The notes under the pieces: model-generated
The model's input: the letters and a program-made list of their open reading frames with translations, nothing else
Databases searched by the model: none
Told to the model about the DNA's origin: nothing
Shown here: positions 25,754-37,658 of the stretch, piece after piece
Layout: every line of letters starts with the position of its first letter
Position numbering within the stretch: position 1 is the first letter of the stretch
NCBI GenBank assembly: GCA_024138025.1
Contig: JAMXBD010000716.1
Location: 310,001 to 374,000, forward strand
DNA: 64,000 nt
From: Combretum micranthum
Lineage: Eukaryota > Streptophyta > Magnoliopsida > Myrtales > Combretaceae
Direction: 5' to 3'
Position numbers and translations under genes: made by a program

Positions 25754-26680
25754 AAGGGTAGGCAAAAACATCGACCAAATTGAACCAATTCATAAATTGA
25801 ACTAAACCAAATAAAAAATGTAGTCTTTTTTTGTTTGGAAAATCTCTAATCCAAACCAATATGTGAATTTATGGGTAGTTTGAAGAGGTAGATCGAACCA
25901 GTTCGTAAAATTGAACGAAACTGTTTTAGAAAATTATAATAATATCTTGATAATAATAATTTTTTCTATGATGATTAATTAAATGACATATATTTTCATA
26001 TAAATTCATTATGGTATTTATCATTTAATGAATATTAGTTAATATAAAATTATTTTTCCATATTTAAGATATATTCTTCCATTTGTGACTTAATTTTGTT
26101 TTCTTTAATATTTGAATCCCATGAAATATGAAATTTGTTTATTTAGTAACAACTTTTATAATGTCTTGATTGTTCAATATACTTTGTTGTTGAATCAATT
26201 TTGTTAGTGAATGAGTTTGTTGATTTTGCAAAAGATTAATGATTATGACGTGTTGTATATTAGTTAATGAATATACTTTATTGTTGACTAGTAACTAGAT
26301 GATTTTATTTAAGACTATGGTTTTTGAATGTGATGATATGAAATACTTGTTATGATTTATAATTTGAAATTTATGGAGAAACCTTTTTCCTTTCTAAGAC
26401 GGTTATTTTTTTACTCTCAAAGAGTTATAAAAATTGAATTATATATATACTTCCATCTTATATCAATCTTTGTTTTTTCAAGTTATGAATATATGAATTC
26501 CTACATAAGTGTAAAAAGTTAGAATGGTTTTTTTTAGTTGGTAATTTGATTTAACCAATACTGAACTAAACTAAATTGTTACCTAATGGGTTGGATTGAG
26601 ATGAAAAAAAACAAACTATAAATTATTGTTCGGTTTAGTTTTTAGTAAAAACCGAATCAAATTAATTTGTACCTACCTTT
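25754..26680. mobile_element. hAT-like non-autonomous element, approximate ends
   Basis: The left end reads AAGGGTAGGCAAAAA and the right end is the complement of AAAGGTAGGTACAAA, giving an imperfect terminal inverted repeat. Subterminal words AACCAATTC/GAACTAAACCAAA on the left and CGGTTTAGTTTTTAG on the right are also inverted, as in hAT MITEs. The interior is AT-rich and non-coding. An 8-base duplication is not clear (GACTTGT-like bases on the left, GGCTTAT-like on the right). Confidence 0.5.
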
Positions 26681-27646
26681 GTTGGCTTATGTGGGTTTCA
26701 ATCTTTCAGAAGAGAAAGGGTGATTTTGTTGTTTGTGTGTGTATTGTTTAAGGAAACTTTTATGGTCCCATCAATTGGTCCTATAAAAAAAATGAGAGGA
26801 TTATAGAATTTTTAATTGTTTAATTGGTTATGAATGGAAATCCTCCCCCCATAAACCTATATAGTGTTTATTTTGCATTTTTATTTGGGCGAGAGTCAAT
26901 TAGCCCTACATTAGATCTTGATTCTATGATATTTTGAATATAATTATATTGATTGATCTTAATTCTAATTACAAAAAATTAACATATTGCCCAAAATGAG
27001 TTCTCCACTCTCTAAACTTGCTCTTTTTGCAAAATAATGTGTTAATTGACAGCTTTGAAATTTAGTAAAAAATATGTTGCACATTATCCGCATTCATATA
27101 TTTTTTTGCCTTTTTTTTTTAATTAATCATCCATACTTTGCACGAACTTGAGCCACATTTCAATCGCTATTTTATATCATGCCGAGTGATCTACAACATT
27201 TCACCATTATTTTGACCTCTATTTTTAGTATTTTTGCATTTTTTTTCATTATCTCTCTTTTTTTTTTTTTGTCTTTGCACTATCTTCATTTTTTTTCATT
27301 TCCTACTTATTTGATATTTTATTTTGATTTAAATTAAGACTATTACATGGGGCAAAATTAAGATGTTTACACCATGTACATAACATTTTGAAGAAAACAA
27401 TAAATTTATATTAATTTGTAGGATTTAACATTTAAAATGAAGATTTTTCATGCATTAAAATGTTTAAAAAAACTTTTAGCTTTTTTTCTTTATTTTAATA
27501 TACATATGGAGGGCAACATAATGCGCTAATATTATTATATAAGGTTACCATAACTAAACTAGCACAAAATTTAAGATAGCATTTGGATGTATAATTTTTT
27601 ATGGTATTAGACCAGATAAAGTTCATTATACCATACTTGGCTTCAA
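26681..27646. other. AT-rich intergenic DNA, no gene seen
   Basis: Contains several long T runs (27110-27120, 27255-27270, 27285-27300). No reading frame, splice pattern or terminal repeat was identified. Confidence 0.45.
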
Positions 27647-28613
27647 AGGCGGATGCAAGATTATACAATTGGGGCCAGACCTTAATTCAGTTAATTTTAA
27701 AATTATTTATTAATATTCACTCGCTATTACAATTATATTACATTTTATATATTTATAGGAGTTTATAATGATTTCAATGTGATATTTTTAAAAACTTAAA
27801 AAAATCGTTCAAATAATAATTAAAAGTATTTAGTGTATTTCATAAGAGATGATATATATGTTACTTGAAAATTAATTATTAATAAAAAACGTAGAGTTAA
27901 AATTTATATAAATTTTACATTTAATAAAAATAAATCATAAAATATATCTAGATAGATATTAGTCAATATTTTGTGCTCGTTTTCCTAACATTACATGTAA
28001 AAAAAATGTTGCTAAATCAAATTATATAATTAATGTGCAATATGATTGCTTTTAGTATAAATAGATCATAAAATATGTGTAGATATGATAGTTATTCAAT
28101 ATTCATGTACATTTAAATAATGTTAATTGAAGAAAAAAGAGTTATTAAATCAAATTATATGATTAGTATGCAATAATATTCAATTGTAATATGGATAATA
28201 ATTATTATTACCTTGTGGTATACTTTGAATATAAAATAGCTAATAATAAGAATTTGTTTAGTTTGATAAGTTTATGATGAAAGAATTTAATTTATTAGTT
28301 ATTCTGGAATAAAAGTTAAAAAGAAACACATACACACACAATATATAGAGAGAAAAAAGAGTAGTTAGTGTAAGAGAGAGAAGTAGTTAATATAATAAAT
28401 GCATGTTGAAAAAAGGAAAATAAAATACTCTTATGGGATTTGAACTCATCTACATAAAAGTAGATGCTTAATCACTTGCCATGCTTATTTTTATGTCATA
28501 ATTCTCTCTTCATAATATACACACATATATATATATATATAATATGATTTTTTTCAAAAAACCTTTAAAGATTAATTTTTCCATGGTCTGGCGACCCACC
28601 CACCCCCCTAGAC
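27647..28613. mobile_element. possible TIR element (low confidence)
   Basis: GGGGCCAGACC at about 27670-27682 and GGTCTGGCGACCC at about 28584-28597 are inverted partners, each next to G+C-rich bases in otherwise AT-rich DNA. The right side ends in a C-rich run (CCACCCACCCCCC). Near 28435-28480 the minus strand has a tRNA B-box-like word (GAGTTCAAATCCC), which may be a SINE trace. A TA microsatellite lies at 28521-28541. Termini and duplication are unresolved. Confidence 0.3.
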
Positions 28614-28828
28614 AAAACATTACTTCATAGATCAGTTAAAATTCTTGTCCTATGCATTTGATAGTATAAAAATATTAGAATTTAAAAATAATAAAATCTC
28701 TTAATAAAAATCTATCTAGTTTGACATATACTAAATATAGTAAAAAAAATTATTTTGTTTAATGCTTTCTATACTATACTATTTAATTTTTCATGTTTTA
28801 TTCAATCCTTAGACCAAATGGCTGCCTA

Positions 28829-29534
28829 TAGGAGTGTTCAAGGATCGGTTAACCGATCCGTGGCTCTATTTTTTGAACCTACTCGTAATAATCTATTTTT
28901 TAATATTCCAATCCTTAAACCGATCCATTTATAAACGTTAACCGCCTTAAAGGTTAACCGTTTTTATTGGTTAATTTATTTGGTTTTCAGTTTTTAACCA
29001 TTTAACGTAATGGTCTTAATAAATCTAATTATTAATTTCAACAAACCTTAATTTTTAGTCTTTATAATAGAGTTTTTTTTTAAATTATTTTATTATATAT
29101 TACAAGAGCTAAAAAAAAGAAAATCAAATTAAAGAAAAGAGAAAAAACAAACCTTGGATGTATCATTAACAATAAAATCAAACCAAATTAATTACCACAT
29201 TAACTCCATGAAACATAAAATAATAGTATTTTAATCAAAATCTAAGGAATATTAACATAGGTAAATTATACTATGTATATTTTAAAAAATAATTATATGT
29301 ATATGTAAATCTTATGTATATATATTAAAAAAATTAATTATGTATATGTAAATTATATATAATATACTTATAAATATTAAAATAATTAACCGTTAACTAT
29401 TGATTTTTTGTGATTACAAACCGAAATTAAAATAAAAGAAATAAAAACCATAATCTTAAATCAAAATCAACGAATCAATTAATTATATTTTTTGAATTAA
29501 TTTTTTAATTTTGTTGGTTTTTTTTTACCACCCA
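28829..29534 (+). mobile_element. hAT-like repeat, copy 1 of an inverted pair
   Basis: Begins TAGGAGTGTTCAAGG, close to hAT-type TAGGGGTG termini, followed by GGTTAACCGATCC and GGTTAACCG words. The block at 29100-29165 (AGCTAAAAAAAAG, AACCTTGGATGTATCATT) and the block at 29390-29490 both reappear in reverse complement at 30052-30646. The other end is near TTTTTTTTACCACCC at about 29520-29534. No 8-base duplication was found. Confidence 0.5.
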
Positions 29535-29569
29535 AACTACGTACGGTTCTTTAGAAAACGCATTTTGAC

Positions 29570-30045
29570 TGTTACCTAATACTAATATAGTAAGCCCTCA
29601 GCGGGCAAATCAAAATCCTGAGGATATTCTATATATTCCTGGAAATTTTCAATCTGACACGTAGTAGGTTCGTGTCGATCCGAAACCTAAAACGTGACTT
29701 AAATCCAACACTTAAATTATTCTTAAAACCCAGAAAAAAGTAAATCATTTAACCAATGAGGTCCCAGTGATGATGTGGGCCGATAAGAGCCACAAGTAAA
29801 GTACGTCCAATTATTATAATCTATTGTCATGCTTATCCTGTCACTAACGTTTTTGGTTGGGCCACGCGTCACCTTGTTAAGTGAGATGTGTGAAAGCAAC
29901 CTCGGCGATCTCATCACCAACCATATTCACTTTCTTATTGGATATGATATTTTCGATACTCTCTCGAGCTGGCTGTTATATTACGTGTTCACACTTTGAG
30001 ATTTTTGCCTTCCCCCCTTTGGCCCTGTCTTTTTCTTTTACAGAT
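29570..30045. promoter_or_regulatory. host-like, promoter-resembling sequence between two inverted hAT copies
   Basis: Unlike its flanks, this segment is of mixed composition and has plant promoter words: TGGGCC with a GATAAG I-box (29775-29788) and a second TGGGCC next to ACGCGTC (29857-29870). TGGGCC (site II) elements are common upstream of plant housekeeping genes; that is family knowledge, and its role here is inference. It could be a captured promoter fragment or simply old unique DNA into which two elements inserted. Confidence 0.3.
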
Positions 30046-30051
30046 TTTTTT

Positions 30052-30646
30052 TAAAGGTGCTAAAAAAAACCAATAAAATCTAAACAAAACAAAAAAAACA
30101 ATCTAAAAATTATAGTTAATCGATCTATTAATTTTAATTTAAGATTATAATTTTCTTTTTGGTTTTTTATTTTGATTTGTAACTATAAAATACTGATGAT
30201 TAATGCTGAACTCTTTCAATATTTATAAATATATTATATAATTTATATATATTAATATTTATTGGATTTTGATTAATATTATATTCATCCCATATTTGAT
30301 GCGAGTTAATGTGATAATTGATTTGATTTGATTTGAATTTTACTGATGATGATACATCCAAAGATTTGTTTTTCTCATTTTCCTTAATTTGATTTTTTTT
30401 AGCTTTTATAATACATATAATAATTTGAAGAAAACCCAATGATAAAGGCTAAAAATAAAATTTGTTGAAACCATTATGTTAAATGATTAAAAATCGAAAA
30501 CGAAAAAATTAACCCAAAAAAGGTTAACTTTGAGGATTAACATTTTATAATGATCCCATTAAGGATCGTGATATTAAAAAACCGATTATTGTAATTAATT
30601 AAAAAAATAGGAGCATGACTAATTAACCAAATTGTGAACATCCCTA
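30052..30646 (-). mobile_element. hAT-like repeat, copy 2 of the inverted pair
   Basis: Reads in reverse complement as TAGGGATGTTCACAATTTGG from 30646. Shares with copy 1 the GATACATCCAAAG, TTAATTTGATTTTTTTTAGC and TTAAGATTATAATT blocks. The far end has GGTGCTAAAAAAAACC, matching the end of copy 1. The 8 bases outside (from 30647) do not match those left of copy 1, so the pair is either two insertions or one rearranged element. Confidence 0.5.
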
Positions 30647-30949
30647 ATTTTTTTAGCTACTATCTTTTACCTATTTAGTTTAGTCATATATAACAAGTTG
30701 GTTACACATATTCCATTTTATGTTATCTTTTGTAATTTAGTATGGTTAGGTTCACAAATTGGTTTTTGCGAGGATATGAAGGCTTATGGTTTTCAAGCGC
30801 TAGTTACTTGAAAACTCAAAACTGAGTTCCAAGAACCTAGGCTCCCCATTTTCTGTTCTCTTTTGCCTTTTTTTGTATTTTTCTTCACGGTAGTTGATGT
30901 ACTAACTATTGTTATTTATCTTGGTTATGGCTATTGTAAATTATTGATG

Positions 30950-31649
30950 TGTTAGGAAATATCCCTAATGACCTGGAAACGATCAAAATGATTTTTTTTC
31001 TCTTACCTATAGCGTTCATAAAACAATAAACAAAAGATACAAAATTAAAAGAACACCAGATTTAAAGTGGAAAACACACCAATTGGGGAAAAACCATGGG
31101 AACGTAGCACAAATAATTCTTGCACCACCAACAATAATGAGATTACACAGTTTTTCTTCACTAGATAATACTAGTGGATCACAAATCTTCACCACAACGG
31201 TATATTTTAACAGTAGAACAAGTCTCTCTCTCTAGAGCTCTCTCTAGGTTTTCTAGATAGTAAAAAGTGAAGCCTTAAAAGACAAACAAGGACTATTTGT
31301 ATAAAAACAAAAGGAAAAATTGCAAGCAACATAAGCTGGCCAAAAAAAAAAAAAAAACCTCAAGGCTGGTAACTCTATGGCTGACGTTGAAACGCCGCTA
31401 TACTCATCAAAATGAAGGTCGATGATACACTAGTGGCTTACAGCCCCAACACCAGTGGCGTAAATGGGGCCTGAGGCTTGCTCTTGGAAATGGGCCGGCT
31501 GTGTACATTAAAGGTCGACGGTGTACAGTGTTCCAAGTCTCTTTTGATGCATAAATCTCTTTATTTTCAAAGTCTTCTTCTAAGTATATGTAATATATTT
31601 AGGATTTCCTTGGTTATAGACCCACATGAGTTGGATCCGTAACTCAACA
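30950..31649 (-). repeat. 3' LTR of the minus-strand copia element (700 bp)
   Basis: On the minus strand it starts TGTTGAGTTACGG (complement of bases ending 31649), directly after a purine tract (complement of 31650-31664, GTTGAAGGGAGAGTT), and ends TTTCCTAACA at 30950. Long blocks match the repeat at 34480-35075, for example TCTTCACTAGATAATACTAG and CTTCACCACAACG. Confidence 0.78.
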
Positions 31650-31664
31650 AACTCTCCCTTCAAC

Positions 31665-34392
31665 TTATATGGGGGGTTCTATCACACTTGCTATCTATCT
31701 ACAATAAATGAGTTTGTCCTTAGGTAAAGCTTTAGTCATCATATCTGAGACATTATCATCAATATGGCTTTTCTCTAGCTTCAAAAGCTTTGATTCCAGT
31801 ACATCTCGAATCCAATGATATCTTACATCAATGTGCTTGGATTTGGAATGAAATGTTGATTCTTACTGAGATGTATAACACTCTGGCTATGAAAAAACAA
31901 CCTCAAATCTTTTTGCTCTTGACGTAGTTCTTCTAAAAACTTCTTCATCCATAAAGTTCCTTGCAAGCTTCAGTCACAGCAATATATTATACTTTAGTGG
32001 TGAATAGTGCAACACACTTCTACAATTTAGATTGTCAAGACACCGCTCCCCTTGCATATAAATTAGATAATCTGAAGTGGACTTCTTTGAATCAAGATCT
32101 CTAGCATATTAGCATATGAAAACCTTTTTAATACAGGCTTCCTACCACCAAAATGCAAACTTAACCTAAAAGCGCCCCTGAGATATCTGAGAATCCATTT
32201 AACAACGGTCTAATGCTCTTTACTTGGATTTGAGAGATAACGACTAACTACACCAACAACATGAGCAATATCCAGTCTAGTGCACATCATAACATACATT
32301 AGACTGCACTGTTGAAATATATGGTATCTTCTTCATGTCTTCTTTATCTCTGCCTTATCTTTAGGACACCATTGAGAGCTGAGTTTAAAGTGACCTGCAA
32401 GTAGAGAACAAACGGTTTTGTCTTGCTCATGTTGAATATCTCCAATACCTTTTATAGGCATAATTTTTTGCTTTTCCTATCACGTATAATTCTTATACCA
32501 AAAATTAAGCGTACATGTCCTAAGTCTTTCATTGCGAAAGACTTATTCAGTTCAAATTTCAGATCTTGAATCTTCTTGGCATCATAGCTAACAATCAACA
32601 TATCATCAACATATAATAAGACTATAAGAAACTCACAACTGCAATTTCTTCATGAGAACACAATGATATGATGCAAGTTCTAGTGTAACCCTGATCAATC
32701 ATGACAAAGTCAATCTTCTTATGCCATTGCCTTGGAGCCTATTTAAGCCCATATAGGCTATTCTTCAATTTACAAACTAGATGCTCCTTTCCCTTGACCT
32801 TAAACACCTTAGATGCTCCATGTAGATTTCTTCCTCCAAGTCGCCATGAAAGAATGTTGTCTTAAAAGTTCAAATTGGCTACAATACTGAGTACAACCTA
32901 AGAGGAAGACATCTTCACTACTGATGAGAAAATCTCATAAAAATCAATCCCTTTCTTTTGATTGCACCCCTTCACAACCAATCCTACCTTATACCTTAGT
33001 TGTGAGCTATTTTGTTTAGTCTTCAATCCGTATACCCATTTATTCTTCAATGGTCTCTTGCTTTTGGGAGTTCCACCAAATCATATGTCTTGTTCTCACG
33101 CAAGGATTTCATCTCTTCTTGCATGGCTTTAACCTATTCCTTTTCCTGCTCATGCAACATGGCTTCTTGATAACATTTTAGCTCTCCCTTGTCAGTCAAC
33201 ATTACATACTCATCTGGACTGTATCTCACTAATGGTCTTCACTCTCTTAAAGATCTTTTCAACTCAATCTGCTGATAAGGCTTTTGGGGCTCTTCAACTG
33301 AAACTTCCACATCTCGCCCATCATTATTAGAATCTTCAAGTGAGGGCACTGGATCTACATTTGTAGGAATCTCACCTGAGGATTTCAACTTTTCTAGCTT
33401 CTCAATATCTTTAATGGTTTAGTCTTCAAGAAAGACTACATCTCTACTCCTGATAATCTTCTTCTCTACTGGATCTCACAATCTATACCTTTATTCATCA
33501 TGTGCATAATCCAAAAAAATACATTGCTTTAGATTTGCATTAAGTTTTGCTCTTTTATCCTTGGGAACATGCACAAATGTCCTATAGCCAAACACACATA
33601 AGTGTTCATATAAAACATCTTTACATATCCAGAATCTTTTTAGGATCTTTCTAGGATATTTCCATCCAGAGCATAAGAGGGAGATAGATTTATCAAGTCT
33701 ACAACTGTCCTCATAGCTTCACCCAAATGATTTAGGCAACTTGGCATGAAATTACATATACTTCACTCGCTATGTGATAGTCTGATTCATTCTCTTTGTA
33801 ATGCCATTTTGCTGTGGATTCTTTAGAACTATCTTTTCTAGTTTAACCCCGTGTTCTCTACAATATTCTTTAAATGGTCCTTTATATTCACCACCATTAT
33901 CTGCTCGGGCACATATCAACTATCTTCTTGTTTCTCTTTCTATTCTAGTATGAATTGCTTAAACACATCCATAACCTGATCTTTGGGTTTCAAAACAAAA
34001 GTCCACACACTTCCTAGAGTGATCATCAATAAATGTTACAAAATAAAGAGCACTACCTACAAAATTGTCTTTCAATAATGTGCTTGTATGAACCAAATCC
34101 AATATATGAGATTTCATAGCAGTGGATTTCTATGAAATGCATCTCTGTGTTTACCAGTAAGACAATCAATTTAGGTTTTCAAAGGAGTACCTTTCATATC
34201 AGACAGGAGTTGTTTCTTGTCAAGCATTTGGAGCTTTTTCTCACTTGTGTGACCAAACCACTTATGCCATAGCTCCATAGAAGTGTCAACAATCAGATTC
34301 ACATCTCGTTTACTTAGTTTAGCAGACATTAAGTAAAGGGTATTAGTCTTCTTTCTTTTTGCCATTATGAGAGAACTATTGGTGAGTTTCAT
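31665..34392 (-). pseudogene. copia pol remnant: pre-integrase, integrase, RT, RNase H
   Basis: Read on the minus strand from high to low coordinates: the pre-integrase motif ELWHKWFGHTSEKKL (about 34228-34272), an integrase core with ADNGGEYKGPFKEYC (about 33859-33906), RT linker and fingers, the YVDDML catalytic box still intact (about 32587-32616), and an RNase H tail with KHIDVRYHW (about 31800-31840). Numerous stops and shifts interrupt all parts. With gag and protease gone it could not move even if repaired in trans at pol. Confidence 0.82.
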
Positions 34393-34479
34393 TTACCTTC
34401 ACCAAAGTGACTATTATAACATTCATCGTCAAGTTTCCCCATAGATATAAGTCATTTTTTTGGATTATGCACATGAGAA

Positions 34480-35075
34480 GAAAAAAACCATGGGACCGCA
34501 GCGTAAATAATTCTTCTCTATCAACAATGATGGGATTATACAGTTTTTCTTCACTAGATAATACTAGTGGATTACAAATCTTCACCACAACGATGGATTT
34601 CAACAACAGAACAAGTCTCTCGCTTTAGAGCTATCTCTAGGTTTTCTGGACAGCCAAAAGTGATGCCCTAAAAGACAAACAAGGAGTATTTGTATAAAAG
34701 CAAAGGGAAAAATCGCAGGCAACATAAGCTAGCATAAAAATAACTCAAGGCCGATAGCTTTATGGTTGATGTTGAAATGCCACTATTCTCATCAAAATGA
34801 AGGCCGACAATACACCAGCGACTTACAACCCTAACGCGGGCAGCGTAAATGGGAAGCTGATAGCTTTGGAGTCGGCTTTGCCTAATGCTTGCTCTCGGAA
34901 ATAACTTCTCCAATTGAAGGCCGACTGTGTACATTAAAGGCTGACAATATATTGTGTTCTAAGTCTCATTTGATGTACAAATCTCCTTATTTTCAAAGTC
35001 TTCTTCTAAATATATGTAATATATTTAAGATTTCCTTATTTGTATACCCATATGAGTTGGATCCATAATCCAGTA
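34480..35075 (-). repeat. 5' LTR remnant of the minus-strand copia element, truncated
   Basis: Aligns by eye with 31085-31649 from AAACCATGGGA to GAGTTGGATCC, but about 135 bases at the LTR 3' side are missing, together with the primer site. The two LTRs differ at many positions (several per 50 bases), which suggests an old insertion. Confidence 0.72.
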
Positions 35076-35080
35076 TGGTG

Positions 35081-35963
35081 TAATCTACTACTGTACCTCC
35101 TTATTCTTTTAATATGATTATTATTCATATTGGATTCTTAAACCCTCAAACTTAAATTCTGAGTCAAATTGTACATATATGCATGTTAGTTGCATTTATC
35201 TGTAAAGCAGCTATACTTTAAAAGTTTTCCATATTATCTTTTCAACATTATAAAGAAATTCAAAATAAGATTTAGATATATATAATGAAAGAATGTATTG
35301 TTATAAGCACTATAATTGTAGATTTATCAATGTAACTAAAGTATTATCCTTTTGATTTCCTTTTGTAAAAGATATTGTTTATTTTGCTATAATAACAATT
35401 CTATTATAGTTTTATTCTGTATAAGAGTTATTGCAATTTTTACTTTATCATAATAGCAATATCATAAGAAATCTATAAAAAATGTTGAATAATCATTTAT
35501 TACTAAAAAAAATACGAATAACAATTTAATGTTAAAATAGATTTTCTTTCAAAATATCCTTATTTAAATAAAAAAAATCAATAAATAAAAATCTTATTAT
35601 AAGTTTATTATATTTTTTAGGAATAATGATTCCACTGAACTGCATGACTAGAATATCACATGCATTTAATATTTATTTAAGGGAATGAAAAGTAAGTGGG
35701 TTTTTAACTAGAAAAATAATCTTCAAAGAAAGTTGTGGTGGACTGTTATTTTCCATGTTAAACAACCTTCGACATAATAAAAAAAATTATTAAGATAAAT
35801 TATTGTTCTATTTCCTAAAATTCGATGGCTTCCTGCACCGTGTTTCTGGCTCCAAAATACCTTCCTTTTTGATAAAACAGGATGTCATTAGCTTAATCTC
35901 GTACCACAGCAATCATAACTGCATAAAAGAGCACTAGCAAGGAGATCAAAAAGGACATCAAAA
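35081..35963. other. AT-rich intergenic DNA, no gene seen
   Basis: No open frame or repeat ends were found. It lies between the copia element and the exon-like frame that ends at 35964. Confidence 0.45.
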
Positions 35964-36168
35964 CTAGTGCTTGGCAGTTGGCACAACTTTCTCCCTGATG
36001 TGATCCACAGGAAATATCCGAACAAAATAAAGGATCAGAACAATCCAGGGAATAAGAAATTGATGCATGGAACTAGCGATAGCATCTGCACCTGACTTGA
36101 TTTTTTCCTCTTGGTTCATGCACCATTTTTCAATTCTCCAATTGGTGGAAGAGAGCTCCAAGGACAAC
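35964..36168 (-). CDS. orphan terminal exon or gene fragment, single-pass membrane protein, unknown
   Basis: A minus-strand frame of about 67 codons ends with TAG at 35964-35966 and is preceded by a possible acceptor, GCATGCAG, just before 36168. The chain has an amphipathic charged part (NWRIEKWCMNQEEKIKSG), then one hydrophobic helix of about 18 residues (FLIPWIVLILYFVRIFP) and a basic tail. Composition and low repeat content look protein-like, unlike the TE noise around it. No upstream exon was found between here and the NAC gene, and the polypyrimidine tract is poor. It may be a last exon, a gene relic or a chance frame; I do not recognise the family. Confidence 0.35.
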
Positions 36169-37440
36169 CTGCATGCATCATATCATCATCACCACCATTA
36201 TTGTAATATTCTTATCCACAAATAATATTGTGGTACTATATTCTAGTCTCCACGATAGTTTTCCAAAAAGACTGGGGTGGATAATAAATGAACGCCGACA
36301 GAAAAGAAGAAGAAAAAAAAAAAAAAAAAAACTAAGCTGGAAGATGGGATAAGCACAAGGAACTATTTTTTGGCGCATGGATATCAAAACCTTTGGGAGA
36401 GATGGTCAACAAAGACACCCCGGATTTTTCTCTTTGGACCACCTAACGTGTGTCAGCACTTAGGCTTTTTCTTCTACTCTAGCTCCAGGAAGACTTGCAT
36501 GCCATACAATAAAGACGTGTAAAACTTTTCTTACTACAAAGGTTCCAATTAGGTATAGGGCACACACACGCACACATATATAATTTGAAATAACATTAAA
36601 ATCAACCATTCAACTTATGTTTGCATTTTTTTTTTGTTTTTTAATTTATTGTTAAAGGTCATATAAAATCAAATTTTTACTTGTTGTATTTGCTATCTCC
36701 TTCATTTTCAAAAAGATGAAGCAACGTTAAATCATTGACCTAAAGTTTAAGTAACAAGATACGTTTTTATTAATGGTTTTACATATTACAAATTCTAAAA
36801 GCGACACACTGGTATATCCATGATTACTGCATTATTTAAAATAAAATATGGTTCAATAAGCATTGAACAAAAATGGAATTGCTGTGATAAATTGGGGAAT
36901 TTTAACAATGATTCAGCCATTATATACATTTGTAGTTGTTCTTTTTTCTTGTAATATTTTACTCATTAAATATACACCTAAAGTTTTAAATTGCTAAATA
37001 TATTACATGATCATAATTTTACTTGTTAAATTTACTATTGAAGTGTAAAAAAAGATAAATAAACTAGGTAGCACTTATGATAATAACTATAACTGGGCCT
37101 AATATTTAATAATTTTAATATTCAGACATAAATTAAGTAAGAATATTCAAAATAGGTTTTGTAGCCTTTTTATTTGGTATACCACGTAGGTAAAATTGAT
37201 TACTGGACGCAATGTAGATAGAAAAATCAAATTGAGTGTAAAAGCTCATAAATAGGAAACGTGAAGGGAAAGTCTTTCTTCTCTAATCTCTATTTCACTC
37301 CCGCGAGTACGGCTTCAAAAGCACTTCGAAGGAGAAAGGAAGAAAAATAAAAGAATTCAAACACATCCAAGTCAAAAAAAAAAAAAAAAAATCGCAACCA
37401 ATCAGATCCATGCAAGTGCACAAATAGGACAAAAGCCATC
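36169..37440. other. intergenic region upstream of the NAC gene
   Basis: AT-rich with short homopolymers (A run at 36313-36330) and a short CA/TA microsatellite at about 36560-36583. CCACGTAGG at about 37182-37190 contains an ACGT core that could bind bZIP factors, but nothing proves use. No coding exon is evident on either strand. Confidence 0.4.
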
Positions 37441-37658
37441 GTCAATAAAAGGCAAAGCCCTCTCTATTTCAACATTTCAAATCCCTTAGCTTCCTCTCAA
37501 GTTTTCGTTTGCTTTCTCTCTCGCTCTGTGTCTCGCTTCCCTAATCCGTCTCTCTCATTAGCCGAAAATAACTTAATTTTAACTTACTAGTGGAGGGTGG
37601 TTAGCTTAGACCTCTGCACTAATTCTCGATTTGTCCGTGTCAACTTTCTAATTCTCTG
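37441..37658 (+). promoter_or_regulatory. putative core promoter and 5' leader of the NAC gene
   Basis: A TATA-like AATAAAAGG is at about 37444-37452, followed by a CT-rich leader (37455-37560) of the kind common in plant 5' UTRs. A transcription start near 37480 would give a leader of about 180 bases. This is inferred from composition and spacing only. Confidence 0.4.

Larger units (their letters stand above)
30950..35075 (-). mobile_element. Ty1/copia element, minus strand, internally deleted
   Basis: Two LTR-like ends flank minus-strand pol. Pentamers TGATG (30945-30949) and TGGTG (35076-35080) differ by one transition and fit a target duplication. The pol order (integrase before RT) is that of copia. 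Gag, protease, the primer site and the last part of the 5' LTR are missing: the pre-integrase region runs into LTR-like sequence at about 34440-34480. Many stops remain in pol, so it is dead. Confidence 0.8.

Noticed and set aside
28425..28480. Possible tRNA gene on the minus strand
   Set aside because: Only a B-box-like word is present; no cloverleaf with acceptor and anticodon stems could be drawn.
36178..36387. Minus-strand frame considered as an upstream exon of 35964-36168
   Set aside because: Its Phe run comes from a poly-A tract and no donor site links it to the exon-like frame.
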